NCBI RefSeq assembly: GCF_963548695.1
Contig: NZ_CAUUWA010000008.1
Coordinates: forward strand, 1-57,198
Length of the DNA stretch: 57,198 bases
From: an uncultured Fretibacterium sp.
GTDB taxonomy: Bacteria; Synergistota; Synergistia; Synergistales; Aminobacteriaceae
Direction: 5' to 3'
Numbering within the stretch: position 1 is the first letter of the stretch; every line of letters begins with the position of its first letter. The notes under the pieces are model-generated. The model searched no databases. It saw nothing but the letters and a program-made list of their open reading frames with translations, and was not told the origin of the DNA. Both the position numbers and the translations under genes were made by a program. Shown here piece after piece: positions 39,757 through 47,011 of the stretch.

Positions 39757-39846
39757 AAAACGGGAGAGGCGAAAACGGGAGAGGATGGAAGAGTAGAAGG
39801 CAGAAAAGCAGAGGGCAGAAAAGTAAAGGACAAAAAAGAGGATGCA
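39757..39846. repeat. 90-bp purine tract upstream of fliW
   Basis: The plus strand is almost pure purine, with repeated units CGAAAACGGGAGAGG (twice) and AGGGCAGAAAAG (twice). On the coding strand of fliW this is polypyrimidine. It may adopt triplex-like structure or be a decayed repeat. Confidence 0.6.
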
Positions 39847-39900
39847 CGAGAAGGGCAGCGTCACCCGCGGCCTGAGAGGCCCACTGGTGGTGCGCGGGGT

Positions 39901-39993
39901 CTATGTCCTGTATACCCCCCCCCCCCATATAACGCGGAGGAGCTTCATCTGTCGGCACTGTGCCAACAAAGCTTTGCGGGTATCGCCGTTCAC
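39901..39993 (-). CDS. Possible 30-codon gene containing a G12 tract
   Basis: GTG 39993 follows AAAGGAGG by seven bases and opens MNGDTRKALLAQCRQMKLLR then VIWGGGVYRT. The run of twelve G (C on plus, 39915-39926) encodes the WGGG part. One fewer or one more G would change the C-terminus; the +1 form would read into a hydrophobic stretch from the polypyrimidine tract. No family was recognised. It could be a contingency locus, a leader peptide of fliW, or a gene fragment. Confidence 0.35.
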   Translation of the reverse strand: MNGDTRKALLAQCRQMKLLRVIWGGGVYRT

Positions 39994-40094
39994 GATGGTT
40001 CCTCCTTTCAGAATTGGCTTTGACCTTTTTCGGGCTCTGGGACATTGCTTTGGGGTGCTGGGGACAACCCCCAAAAAATTCCCCTCGCGTCCCC

Positions 40095-40193
40095 GCATCA
40101 GTATACCCCATTCCCAACCGGTTCCCTTACAGTTTCGGAAGGTTGCGGGAGAAAGTTGAACGCCGGCGCCTCTTTGCCTGCTGCGGGCTGAGC
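40095..40193. repeat. 99-bp direct repeat, copy 1
   Basis: Starts GCATCAGTATACCCCATTC and matches 41341-41439 with few changes. It precedes the intact Rpn gene; the second copy follows it and joins the copied end of the Card1-like gene. Confidence 0.85.
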
Positions 40194-40323
40194 GGCAGCG
40201 GGCTTGTCCTGCGCGGGGGCTGCTTCTGTGCCCCCCTCAGAGGAGTGTTGATGTCCGCTGTTCCAGCCACGTGGCCGATTGCGTCGTTTTGCTATAATGA
40301 GGCTAAAACTGGAGTTGGAGGGG

Positions 40324-41244
40324 ATGACATTGCCCGAGCGGGACATCACGGAGAAGCACCTTGAAGCCTATGATGATGTCTTCTCAGATATGGTGAACGT
40401 GCTGCTCTTCAATGGGCAAAGACGGGTTGGCCCCGAGGACCTCCGGGATACGAGGGCACGTACCCTGTACAAGACCGACGGCAAACTCCGGGAACAGGAG
40501 CGCGATGTCTCCAAGCTATGGGTATCCAGAGGGGTCGTCATCTCCCTGATTGGCATTGAGAATCAGACCGAGATCGACCGCGATATGGCCCTTCGGGTAT
40601 TCGGCTACGAGGGGGCGGACTACCGCGGTCAGCTATCCGGGGACAAGAGCCTGTACCCCGTAATAACTCTGGTTCTCTATTTTGGGGAACGCCGCTGGAC
40701 GGCGCCCCGGTCTTTGTATGAGAGGATCCAGGTCCCGGAGGAATTGAGGCCCTTCGTGAACGATCTCAAGCTCAATGTCTTCGAAGTTGCTTTTTTGACG
40801 GATGAGCAGGTTGAGAGATTTACGAGCGATTTCAAGATTGTGGCGGACTACTTCGTACAGATGAGAAGGGATCGGGACTATGTCCCTTCGCGTCAGGTCG
40901 TCGAACATGTGGATGCGGTGCTGAAGTTGTTGTCGGCACTTACACGGGACAACCGTTTCGAGGAGGCGCAGAATCATTTCAGGAAGGGGGAGAGCGTTAC
41001 CATGCTGAGCGTTCTGGATAAGGTGGAGGCCAGGGGCATCGCTTTGGGGCGAAATGAGGGCATCGCTTTGGGGCGAAATGAGGGTATTACTCTAGGGGGG
41101 GCCAAGGCCAGGGTTGAGGCTGCGCGGCGAATGCTGGCCATGAACTTCACGACCGAACAGATAGCCCAGGTAACTGATCTGTCCCTTGATGAAATCGGGG
41201 CACTGAGGGCCGAAACCTTCCCAGGAGGACAGCCGACCGCTTAA
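40324..41244 (+). CDS. Rpn-family recombination-promoting nuclease / PD-(D/E)XK transposase-like protein
   Basis: 306 residues from ATG 40324 (TTG 40330 has better spacing from GGAGGGG). The fold is the PD-(D/E)XK type of PF04754/PF12784: VVISLIGIENQTEIDRDMAL with the E-x-Q catalytic pattern near residue 78, then RVFGYEGADYRGQ and YPVITLVLYFGERRWTAP. The C-terminal linker has GIALGRNE tandemly repeated by a 24-bp duplication (41034-41081), as is usual in this family. Rpn proteins are DNA endonucleases that promote RecA-independent recombination in E. coli. A deleted relic lies at 35.1 kb and duplicated gene ends lie nearby, which fits local recombination activity. Confidence 0.85.
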   Translation: MTLPERDITEKHLEAYDDVFSDMVNVLLFNGQRRVGPEDLRDTRARTLYKTDGKLREQERDVSKLWVSRGVVISLIGIENQTEIDRDMALRVFGYEGADYRGQLSGDKSLYPVITLVLYFGERRWTAPRSLYERIQVPEELRPFVNDLKLNVFEVAFLTDEQVERFTSDFKIVADYFVQMRRDRDYVPSRQVVEHVDAVLKLLSALTRDNRFEEAQNHFRKGESVTMLSVLDKVEARGIALGRNEGIALGRNEGITLGGAKARVEAARRMLAMNFTTEQIAQVTDLSLDEIGALRAETFPGGQPTA

Positions 41245-41292
41245 CTTAAGGACGGCGGCGGCCCATTGCGTCGAATAGAAACCTCATAACGT

Positions 41293-41327
41293 ATCGAGGG
41301 GGGCTGGAGCCCCCCTCGATTTTTTTA
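41293..41327 (+). terminator. Terminator of the Rpn gene
   Basis: ATCGAGGGGGG and CCCCCCTCGAT form an 11-bp stem followed by a run of seven or eight T. Strong rho-independent terminator. Confidence 0.85.
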
Positions 41328-41340
41328 CCTGTTCTTCAGC

Positions 41341-41439
41341 GCATCAGTATACCCCATTCTCGACCGGTTCTCTTACAGTTTCGGAAGGTTGCGGGAGAAA
41401 GTTGAACGCCGGCGCCTCTTTGCCCGCTACGGGCTGAGC
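41341..41439. repeat. 99-bp direct repeat, copy 2
   Basis: Second copy of 40095-40193. Its last 18 bases overlap the start of the copied 3' end of the Card1-like gene (GCCCGCTACGGGCTGAGC). Confidence 0.85.
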
Positions 41440-41529
41440 TGCTGCAACCTGGACGAGTTTGCGGACGTGTTCAGGATCAACCTGGTGCGCGAGCTCCAGC
41501 AGGGTTCCATTCGGCGCCGGAGGGGCTGA
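41422..41529 (+). pseudogene. Copied 3' end of the Card1-like gene
   Basis: 108 bp match 34937-35044, encoding RYGLSCCNLDEFADVFRINL and the rest of the C-terminus to the same stop codon. The similarity continues into the terminator. No promoter or start belongs to it. Confidence 0.88.
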
Positions 41530-41541
41530 GAAGGGCAACAC

Positions 41542-41573
41542 GAAGGGCCCCACCTTGAATGGTGGGGCCCTTC
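41542..41573 (+). terminator. Perfect 13-bp stem terminator after the gene-end copy
   Basis: GAAGGGCCCCACC and GGTGGGGCCCTTC flank TTGAAT. A decayed version follows the full-length Card1-like gene at about 35058-35088, where the left arm has lost its match. Confidence 0.75.
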
Positions 41574-41659
41574 TGCACTTGTCTGGCTTGGCTATGCCGC
41601 GGTTTCCTTTGGGGCTTCGTTTGGGAGCGGGGCGTTCTTCATTCGACGCCAGGCTCCGC

Positions 41660-42313
41660 TCAAGAGGCGGCCTTTTCGACCAGCCGCTTCCCCAGCTCGC
41701 GGGCGTTTTGAAGGTCCTTCGGAAACTGCTCCTCGCGCTGTCTGGCCTTGTCCTTTTCGTTGAACAGGGTGACCTCGTAGCGGGAGTAGTCGCTGAACTG
41801 GTACGTGTCGTAGGCGCAGAGCGTCTCGCTGTAGCCGAAGGTGAGTCTGAGGGCGTTGGCATTCGCCCCAAGCAGGGTGGGGTAATGAAACTGCTCCGCC
41901 AGTCCCTCCGAACAGTTCATGGTGTAGATCATCGCCGAGGGGACGGTCTTCTTCAGGACCCTCCTCTCCTCGATTCCGTAGATGAGCAGGGGGAACATCA
42001 GCCGCTCCAGAAAGGCGCGCGTCGAGGCGGTGGGACAGCCGAGATAGACCGGGCTGCCGATGATGATGACATCCGCCCCCCGCGCCTTCTCCAGGGTCGG
42101 CGTCAGCGGGTCGCGAAAGGCGCAGAGCCCGTTCGTCCTGCTGTTCTTCACCTTGCAGGCGAAACAGCTGACGCAGCCCTTGAAGGCAGCATCGTACAGG
42201 TGCGCCAGATCGGTCTCCGCCCCGGCCCCCCTGGCTCCCTCCATCGCGCTCTCCAGCATCTTGTGGGTGTTCCAGTTTTTGCGCGGACTTCCGTTCACAA
42301 ACAACGCGTTCAT
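41660..42313 (-). CDS. NAD(P)H-dependent FMN reductase / iron-sulfur flavoprotein-like
   Basis: 217 residues from ATG 42313 with GAGGGGG eight bases upstream. The flavodoxin-fold FMN loop is VNGSPRKNWNTHKML, followed by KGCVSCFACK, the compact cysteine motif seen in iron-sulfur flavoproteins, and IIGSPVYLGCPTASTRAFLE. It likely moves electrons from NAD(P)H to FMN and onward. It is divergent from the hxlR fragment and hxlR gene, and HxlR regulators often control such reductases in response to aldehydes or redox stress. Confidence 0.87.
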   Translation of the reverse strand: MNALFVNGSPRKNWNTHKMLESAMEGARGAGAETDLAHLYDAAFKGCVSCFACKVKNSRTNGLCAFRDPLTPTLEKARGADVIIIGSPVYLGCPTASTRAFLERLMFPLLIYGIEERRVLKKTVPSAMIYTMNCSEGLAEQFHYPTLLGANANALRLTFGYSETLCAYDTYQFSDYSRYEVTLFNEKDKARQREEQFPKDLQNARELGKRLVEKAAS

Positions 42314-42643
42314 CTTCTTATCCCCCTCGATTTCCCGCCCCTCAAGGGCTGGGTATTGCCGTATCTCGTCCCCGGCTTTTTCTGATGGAATCCATCGCCG
42401 CCCCGATGGGGAGCGGCCTGCGCCCCGGAAAAGGCGCTGTTTGCCTATGGCCTCGCCGATATACGGATGGAACGCTTTAGCCGCTTCAACTGCTCCAGTT
42501 TTGAAGGATCGCCTTGCTCCAGGTGCACTTGCATGAACCTTCGGCGTTCTTCTTGACGTTCTTCCCGGGGTCAGTTTATTCCTGAAAGAAGAAGAGAGCA
42601 AGTACGCAGTTTTTTCTTTCTTAAAGTTTGGGGAGGGATTCGG
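42314..42643. other. 330-bp region between the flavoprotein and hxlR fragment
   Basis: No convincing gene. It should contain the divergent promoters and the HxlR operator, but no clear -35/-10 pair was picked out. A 29-codon minus-strand frame starting at about 42534 was judged too weak to list. Confidence 0.35.
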
Positions 42644-42709
42644 ATGAAGGCATCGGAAACGCCTCAGGCTGGGAACTACGTGAAGCACTGCCCGCTGCTC
42701 TGCGCTTGA
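42644..42709 (+). pseudogene. 5' fragment of an hxlR-type gene
   Basis: The 21 codons MKASETPQAGNYVKHCPLLC plus A match the first codons of the intact hxlR gene at 43530 (MKASKGPQAGNYVERCPLLY), then a stop codon follows. The break is directly before the promoter of the DinJ/PIN pair. So the fragment and the full copy flank the toxin-antitoxin genes in the same direction. Confidence 0.85.
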
Positions 42710-42731
42710 AAATTATCGCCAATTATTGTAC

Positions 42732-42750
42732 ATTTGCATTATAAGCAAAT
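42732..42750 (+). promoter_or_regulatory. Inverted repeat in the toxin-antitoxin promoter
   Basis: ATTTGC (42732-42737) and GCAAAT (42745-42750) are separated by ATTATAA, which could serve as -10. It lies 27 bases before the antitoxin start and suits autorepression by the ribbon-helix-helix antitoxin. Confidence 0.5.
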
Positions 42751-42776
42751 ACACATGAAAAAATGGAGGTGGGGTC

Positions 42777-43064
42777 ATGGCAAACGGATTGCTCCAGCTT
42801 CGGATCGATGATGCTCTGAGGCAGGAGGCCGCGGAGATTTACTCTCAGCTTGGCCTCGATCTTCCCACGGCCATCCGCATGTTTCTGACCCGTTCGGTGC
42901 AGGTCAGGGGCATTCCCTTCAGTATGCAGCTTCCTGACGGGGATTATAAAGCGATTGCGGCGATGAGGCGCATGAGCCGGATGGCGGAGGAGTGCGGCGT
43001 CGCCGACATGACTCTGGACGAGATCAATGCGGAAATAGCCGCAGCGAGGAACGGAAAGCCCTAA
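42777..43064 (+). CDS. RelB/DinJ family antitoxin
   Basis: 95 residues from ATG 42777, eight bases after GGAGG. LLQLRIDDALRQEAAEIYSQLG is the ribbon-helix-helix segment and LDLPTAIRMFLTRSVQVRGI the family core. It ends one base before the toxin start. It neutralises the PIN protein and represses the pair. DinJ-type antitoxins usually pair with YafQ/RelE; pairing with a PIN nuclease is a known but less common combination. Confidence 0.88.
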   Translation: MANGLLQLRIDDALRQEAAEIYSQLGLDLPTAIRMFLTRSVQVRGIPFSMQLPDGDYKAIAAMRRMSRMAEECGVADMTLDEINAEIAAARNGKP

Positions 43065-43502
43065 ATGAAACTTTGTGCCGTGATTGACACCAATGTACTG
43101 GTCTCGGCTCTGCTCAAATGGGATTCCGTCCCAGGGGCGGTCCTGGAACAGTCTCTCGTCGGAAGTCTCATTCCTGTCCTGAGCGGCCCTATCCTGTCTG
43201 AATACACCGAAGTGCTTCACAGAAAAAAGTTCCCTTTCCAAGAGGAGGATATTCGGATACTGCTTGATGGACTCAATCGACGCGGCGTGTTTCTTGATCC
43301 GGCGGCTTTCCCGGAAGGTCTGCCCGACCCGAAAGATGCGGCATTCTACGCGGTGACGATGGAAGCGCGTCAAAATGGCGATGCTTACCTTGTGACCGGA
43401 AACATCAAGCACTTTCCGCTGAGGCCCTTTGTCGTCACTCCTCGAGAAATGCTGACCATTCTGGAACAATTAAGGCAGGCTGCGAGCACAGAAAACAGAT
43501 GA
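43065..43502 (+). CDS. PIN-domain toxin (PIN_3, COG1569 type)
   Basis: 145 residues. The acidic PIN residues are D8 in VIDTNVLVSALL, the Glu in LSEYTEVLHR and the Asp pair in LPDPKDAAFYAV, followed by YLVTGNIKHFP. PIN toxins are Mg-dependent RNases. The start codon directly abuts the antitoxin stop, so the two are co-translated. The pair sits between an hxlR fragment and the intact hxlR gene and may have arrived as a unit. Confidence 0.88.
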   Translation: MKLCAVIDTNVLVSALLKWDSVPGAVLEQSLVGSLIPVLSGPILSEYTEVLHRKKFPFQEEDIRILLDGLNRRGVFLDPAAFPEGLPDPKDAAFYAVTMEARQNGDAYLVTGNIKHFPLRPFVVTPREMLTILEQLRQAASTENR

Positions 43503-43529
43503 TGCATCTTTTACGTTTCGGAGGCAAGC

Positions 43530-43898
43530 ATGAAGGCATCAAAAGGACCTCAGGCCGGGAACTATGTGGAGCGCTGCCCGTTGCTCTACGTGATGGAATT
43601 GATTGGCTCCAAGTGGAAGCTGCCGATACTCTGGTGTCTGAGCGAGGAGGACGGCCTGCATTACAACGAGCTGAAGCGCCGCGTTCATGGGGTGACCAAC
43701 ACCATGCTGACGAAGTGCCTTCGCGAGTTGGAGGAGAAGGGACTGGTCTTCCGCCATTCGCTTGGAAGCGTGCCGCCCTCCGTGACCTATCACCTGAGGG
43801 AGGATGGGAAGAGCCTCATACCGGCCCTGGAGGGGCTGTGCAGCTGGGGGATGGCCTACCTGGAGAAGCGGAGGGAGGCCGATGCCGCACGGCTGTAG
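43530..43898 (+). CDS. HxlR family transcriptional regulator
   Basis: 122 residues. Typical HxlR start CPLLYVMELIGSKWKLPILW with the redox-type Cys, then LHYNELKRRVHGVTNTMLTK, CLRELEEKGLV and YHLREDGKSLIPAL. HxlR proteins are winged-helix regulators of aldehyde, quinone and redox responses. Start ATG 43530 has GGAGG upstream. Its 5' end is duplicated at 42644, so it probably once lay directly divergent from the flavin reductase gene. Confidence 0.9.
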   Translation: MKASKGPQAGNYVERCPLLYVMELIGSKWKLPILWCLSEEDGLHYNELKRRVHGVTNTMLTKCLRELEEKGLVFRHSLGSVPPSVTYHLREDGKSLIPALEGLCSWGMAYLEKRREADAARL

Positions 43899-43904
43899 TC
43901 CGTT

Positions 43905-43993
43905 GCATCGAATAAAAGGGGGCCGGAGCTCCCCTCGTTACCTGTCTTCAATTCAGAGGTCCTTTGTCCCCGAGCTACCCGCGGATAAGGCCC
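43905..43993. repeat. Copy of the flagellin gene end and terminator region
   Basis: Matches 35308-35420 with a deletion in the hairpin: TTGCATCGAATA, then GGCCGGAGC, then TTACCTGTCTTCAATTCAGAGG and a copy of the last flagellin codons (CTACCCGCGGAT on plus). No flagellin gene accompanies it. Confidence 0.8.
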
Positions 43994-44047
43994 CGTCCCA
44001 AATCCGCAGGCAAAAATTTCCAGGCTTTCTTGAAATTGGATTGCTCT

Positions 44048-44105
44048 CCGTCAGAAAAAGTCCCCCTCGGGTCCGTCAGGGACTCGAGGGGGACTTTTTC
44101 TGACG
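44048..44105. terminator. 22-bp perfect stem after the grd operon
   Basis: CCGTCAGAAAAAGTCCCCCTCG and its exact complement flank a 14-base loop, 27 bp past the grdD stop. The stem carries its own A/T tract and would terminate on both strands. Confidence 0.85.
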
Positions 44106-44132
44106 GAGAAAGAAGCGGCTTTCCCGAAAAAT

Positions 44133-45284
44133 CTACAGATACCCGTTCTCCTTGAGGATTCCCTTGGCCTTCTCCACGTGCTTCGCCGGCATCTTGATGA
44201 CGGGGCCGGTGCAGCCCATGGCGGACTCGGCGTAGATGCCGGCCTTCCAGAGCGACTTCACCGCGTTCTCGATCTCCAGGACGTCGATGCCGTGGACCTC
44301 GTCGTCCGTGGGCTCCGCGGGCGGGGCCTTGACCTCCTCCACGACCTCCGCCCTGGGCGTCAGGGCCGCGATCTCGTCGTCCAGCCCCGCCCTTCGGGCG
44401 GCGGCCAGCTCGGCGGCCACCTTGTCCGGCAGTCCGCCGGCGATGACCGACGCGTTGTAGGCAAGCGCGTTCGCGATGACCGGAGCGCCCGAGGCGCGCG
44501 AGATGATGGAGACGACGTTTCGCCAGCCCTCGCCGCAGGAGGGACCATAACCCCAACCCGTGGCCTCGTAGGAGCCGCCCGTCGTGAAGGACGAGAACAT
44601 CTTCATCAGGACGTTGCCCGACAGCGTGTCCGTCACGCACACGTCCACCGCCCCGGCCAGGATGTCGTTGCCGCGCAGCACCGCGCCGCCGTCCTTGCGG
44701 ACGGACGCACCGAAGGTGATGGGGTATCCCCTCTCCTTCAGATGGGTAAGCGCCCGGAATACGGGCTGCGCCGTGTCCACGTTGAGGATCCCGACCGTCG
44801 GGTTCTCGATCCCCATGGCCTTCGCCGTCGCGATGCCGTAGAGCGCGTTGCGCAGCATCGCCTCGCCCCGGATCGTCGCCGAGGTCCCGGTGGTGGAGGC
44901 CAGGATCATCGCCTTGCCCCTGCCGGGCGTCATGACGCGCCCGATAGTGGTCACGCCCAGCGGGAAGGGAAAGTGGAGCGCCACGGCGCCGGCGATGCGG
45001 CCGTCCTTGAGCGCGGCCTCCAGGGTCGAGGCAACGTCCGCCTCGCAGTCCGGGGTCTCGATCCACTCCAGCTCCTCGAACCCGGGAGTGCGCGGACCGA
45101 TCATGACGGGCGTGACGTTTCCGTAGGTCTCCCGCGCCAGCCGCGCCCCGCGGGCCAGTTCCTCGGGGCCCAGCTCGCTTCCGGCGGCCATCAGGCCGAC
45201 CTTCACCTTGGGGCCGCCGCTTCTGGCCGATTCGATGATCTCGGCCAGGGCGGACCCGACTACCTTCCTGATTGCGTCAGACAT
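44133..45284 (-). CDS. grdD: Glycine reductase complex component C, alpha subunit
   Basis: 383 residues, the size of GrdD. Recognisable segments are AAGSELGPEELARGARLARE, the ALHFPFPLGVTTIGRVMTPG block and GILNVDTAQPVFRALTHLKE, with MGCTGPVIKMPAKHVEKAKG at the end. GrdC and GrdD together form component C (protein C), which takes the carboxymethyl-selenoether from GrdA, forms an acetyl-thioester and releases acetyl phosphate. It is the last gene of the operon, 13 bp after grdC, and is followed by a strong terminator. Confidence 0.94.
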   Translation of the reverse strand: MSDAIRKVVGSALAEIIESARSGGPKVKVGLMAAGSELGPEELARGARLARETYGNVTPVMIGPRTPGFEELEWIETPDCEADVASTLEAALKDGRIAGAVALHFPFPLGVTTIGRVMTPGRGKAMILASTTGTSATIRGEAMLRNALYGIATAKAMGIENPTVGILNVDTAQPVFRALTHLKERGYPITFGASVRKDGGAVLRGNDILAGAVDVCVTDTLSGNVLMKMFSSFTTGGSYEATGWGYGPSCGEGWRNVVSIISRASGAPVIANALAYNASVIAGGLPDKVAAELAAARRAGLDDEIAALTPRAEVVEEVKAPPAEPTDDEVHGIDVLEIENAVKSLWKAGIYAESAMGCTGPVIKMPAKHVEKAKGILKENGYL

Positions 45285-45297
45285 GAGTCCCGCCCCC

Positions 45298-46836
45298 TCA
45301 GTTCAGCTTCCCGGCGATTTCGGAGAGCGCCTCCAGGATCAGGGACTTCACGTCCTCCTTGCTGACGGCGCCCGCGGACGCGCTGCCGGTCGGGGCCTCG
45401 ATGAGGAAGGAGGCGCCGTCGGCCAGGTTGGTCAGGCGCGCCAGGAAAAGGCTTCCCTTTCCAATGATCATGACGCGCTTCATCTTGCCCGCACGGATGC
45501 CCTCGCAGGCGGGACCGATGAAGGGGACGCCCGCGGGGATATGTCCCTGCGTGTGGGCGTAGCCCACCGTCCCGTGCTTCTTGATGAAGGCCTCCATGTC
45601 GGCCTTCTCGATGGCCTTCTTCATGACGGCGAGGGCCGCGATCATCTTGATGTTAGCCAGGGGCACGTCGCCCGCTCCGGCCGGCATCGTGATCTCGGAG
45701 TTCTGGAGTTCCGGGGCGAAGCGGTCCACGTCCGTAAAGGTCAAACCCGCGGCCTGAAGGGGCTCGAAGGTCAGGGCGGAGGTGACGGCCTGAGGAGCGC
45801 CGCCCGCGCCGACGGTGTGCTTGCCCAGGACATCGAGGCGCATGATCGGGTTCGTGCCGTCGTCAGGGACCAGAAGGACGGCAAAGCTGCCCACACAGTC
45901 CTCGAGGGCCTTGAGCCCCTTCTTCACGTGGTCGCGGCTGTTCATGTAGAGCTTGGGGATGGAACCACCGGCGACGACGGCGATGTTTCTGCGCGCGCCG
46001 GCGGCCACCTGGGAGGCCGCCGCGATCATCGCGTTGACGGGCCCGGCGCAGAAGCCGCGCACGTCGCACCCGGAGGCGTTGACGCAGCCCGCGACCTCGG
46101 CGATGGCCTTGGCGAAGTTGTTGCCCGCGCGCTGCCCCACGTCGCCCGCGCCCTCCTCGGAGCACTCGATGACGAAGTCGAGGTCCGCCGGGGCCATGCC
46201 GCTGTTCTTCAGCAGGTGCAGCAGGGCGAGGACGCCCGACGCCTTCCCGGCCAGGTTCTCCATCAGGACGTGGGCCGTCAGGCAGGCGTCCGTGGGGTGT
46301 CCGCTGCGGATGCAGCCGACGACCTTGCCACCGAAGTGCAGGGGCAGGGCCTCACGATCCTTGACCTCCGCTTCGATGTCGGCCAGGTCCTTCATGTTTT
46401 TGGGCCGCACCACGCGCTTGACGATCGACTCCGTGACGACGGGGTCCTTCGCCAGCTTGGCGCTGACGGACTCCGCAAAACCCTTCTCCAGCCAGACGAG
46501 CTCGAACTCGTCGCAGGCGGAGATCAGCCCCAGGAACTCGTCCTCCGGCATGATCTCGCCGAACTTGCCGTAGCGCTGTGCGTCGCTCAGGCGGTTCTCG
46601 GTCCAGGGGGCCTTGGCCTCCTCGAACGCCTCGTAGCTCAGGCCGCCGATGTAGGTCTGGTTGGGAGCATAGTGCAAGGCCTCCTCGTAGGTCTGAAGGT
46701 GCTTGGGCAGAGCTTCGACGTACTCCTGCTCCTTGCCGCTGTGGCGGGCTTCGTAGGGGGTGCCGCCGTAGAAGCTCCCCGTCTCGGGCGCGTGGTTCAG
46801 ACAATAGGCATAGCTCTTGATTCCTACCGTGGACAT
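45298..46836 (-). CDS. grdC: Glycine reductase complex component C, beta subunit
   Basis: 512 residues from ATG 46836 after AAGGAGG. Thiolase/FabH-like family features occur: VIECSEEGAGDVGQRAGNNF, AEVAGCVNASGCDVRGFCAG with the putative acyl-carrying Cys residues, and VAGGSIPKLYMNSRDHV. It is the partner of GrdD in acetyl phosphate formation from the selenoether intermediate, linking glycine reduction to substrate-level phosphorylation. The 175-bp gap to grdB contains a hairpin that may adjust the ratio of component C. Confidence 0.94.
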   Translation of the reverse strand: MSTVGIKSYAYCLNHAPETGSFYGGTPYEARHSGKEQEYVEALPKHLQTYEEALHYAPNQTYIGGLSYEAFEEAKAPWTENRLSDAQRYGKFGEIMPEDEFLGLISACDEFELVWLEKGFAESVSAKLAKDPVVTESIVKRVVRPKNMKDLADIEAEVKDREALPLHFGGKVVGCIRSGHPTDACLTAHVLMENLAGKASGVLALLHLLKNSGMAPADLDFVIECSEEGAGDVGQRAGNNFAKAIAEVAGCVNASGCDVRGFCAGPVNAMIAAASQVAAGARRNIAVVAGGSIPKLYMNSRDHVKKGLKALEDCVGSFAVLLVPDDGTNPIMRLDVLGKHTVGAGGAPQAVTSALTFEPLQAAGLTFTDVDRFAPELQNSEITMPAGAGDVPLANIKMIAALAVMKKAIEKADMEAFIKKHGTVGYAHTQGHIPAGVPFIGPACEGIRAGKMKRVMIIGKGSLFLARLTNLADGASFLIEAPTGSASAGAVSKEDVKSLILEALSEIAGKLN

Positions 46837-46960
46837 CCATAGTCCTCCTTAAGACAACGTGAAACTCGATCGATCCGGCCGCGAGAGTCCGCACCCCGAT
46901 TTTTTCCATCTTTTTTCCATCGAGGCGGCCGCCCGCCAACATCGGCAAAACAATATATCG

Positions 46961-46987
46961 AAGGCCCAGGTGCGACCCTGGGCCTCG
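46961..46987 (-). terminator. Intercistronic hairpin between grdB and grdC
   Basis: AGGCCCAGG and CCTGGGCCT form a perfect 9-bp stem. On the minus strand it is followed by TCGATATATTGTTTTG. Partial termination would give more component A/B than C; processing is an alternative. Confidence 0.5.
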
Positions 46988-47011
46988 GAGAAACAAAACG
47001 CTGACGATCTC

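Noticed and set aside
40324..41244. Insertion sequence with terminal inverted repeats around the Rpn gene
   Set aside because: The flanks show direct, not inverted, repeats, and Rpn proteins are not typical IS transposases.
45208..46842. A 544-codon plus-strand frame over grdC
   Set aside because: Antisense shadow of a clear grdC gene.
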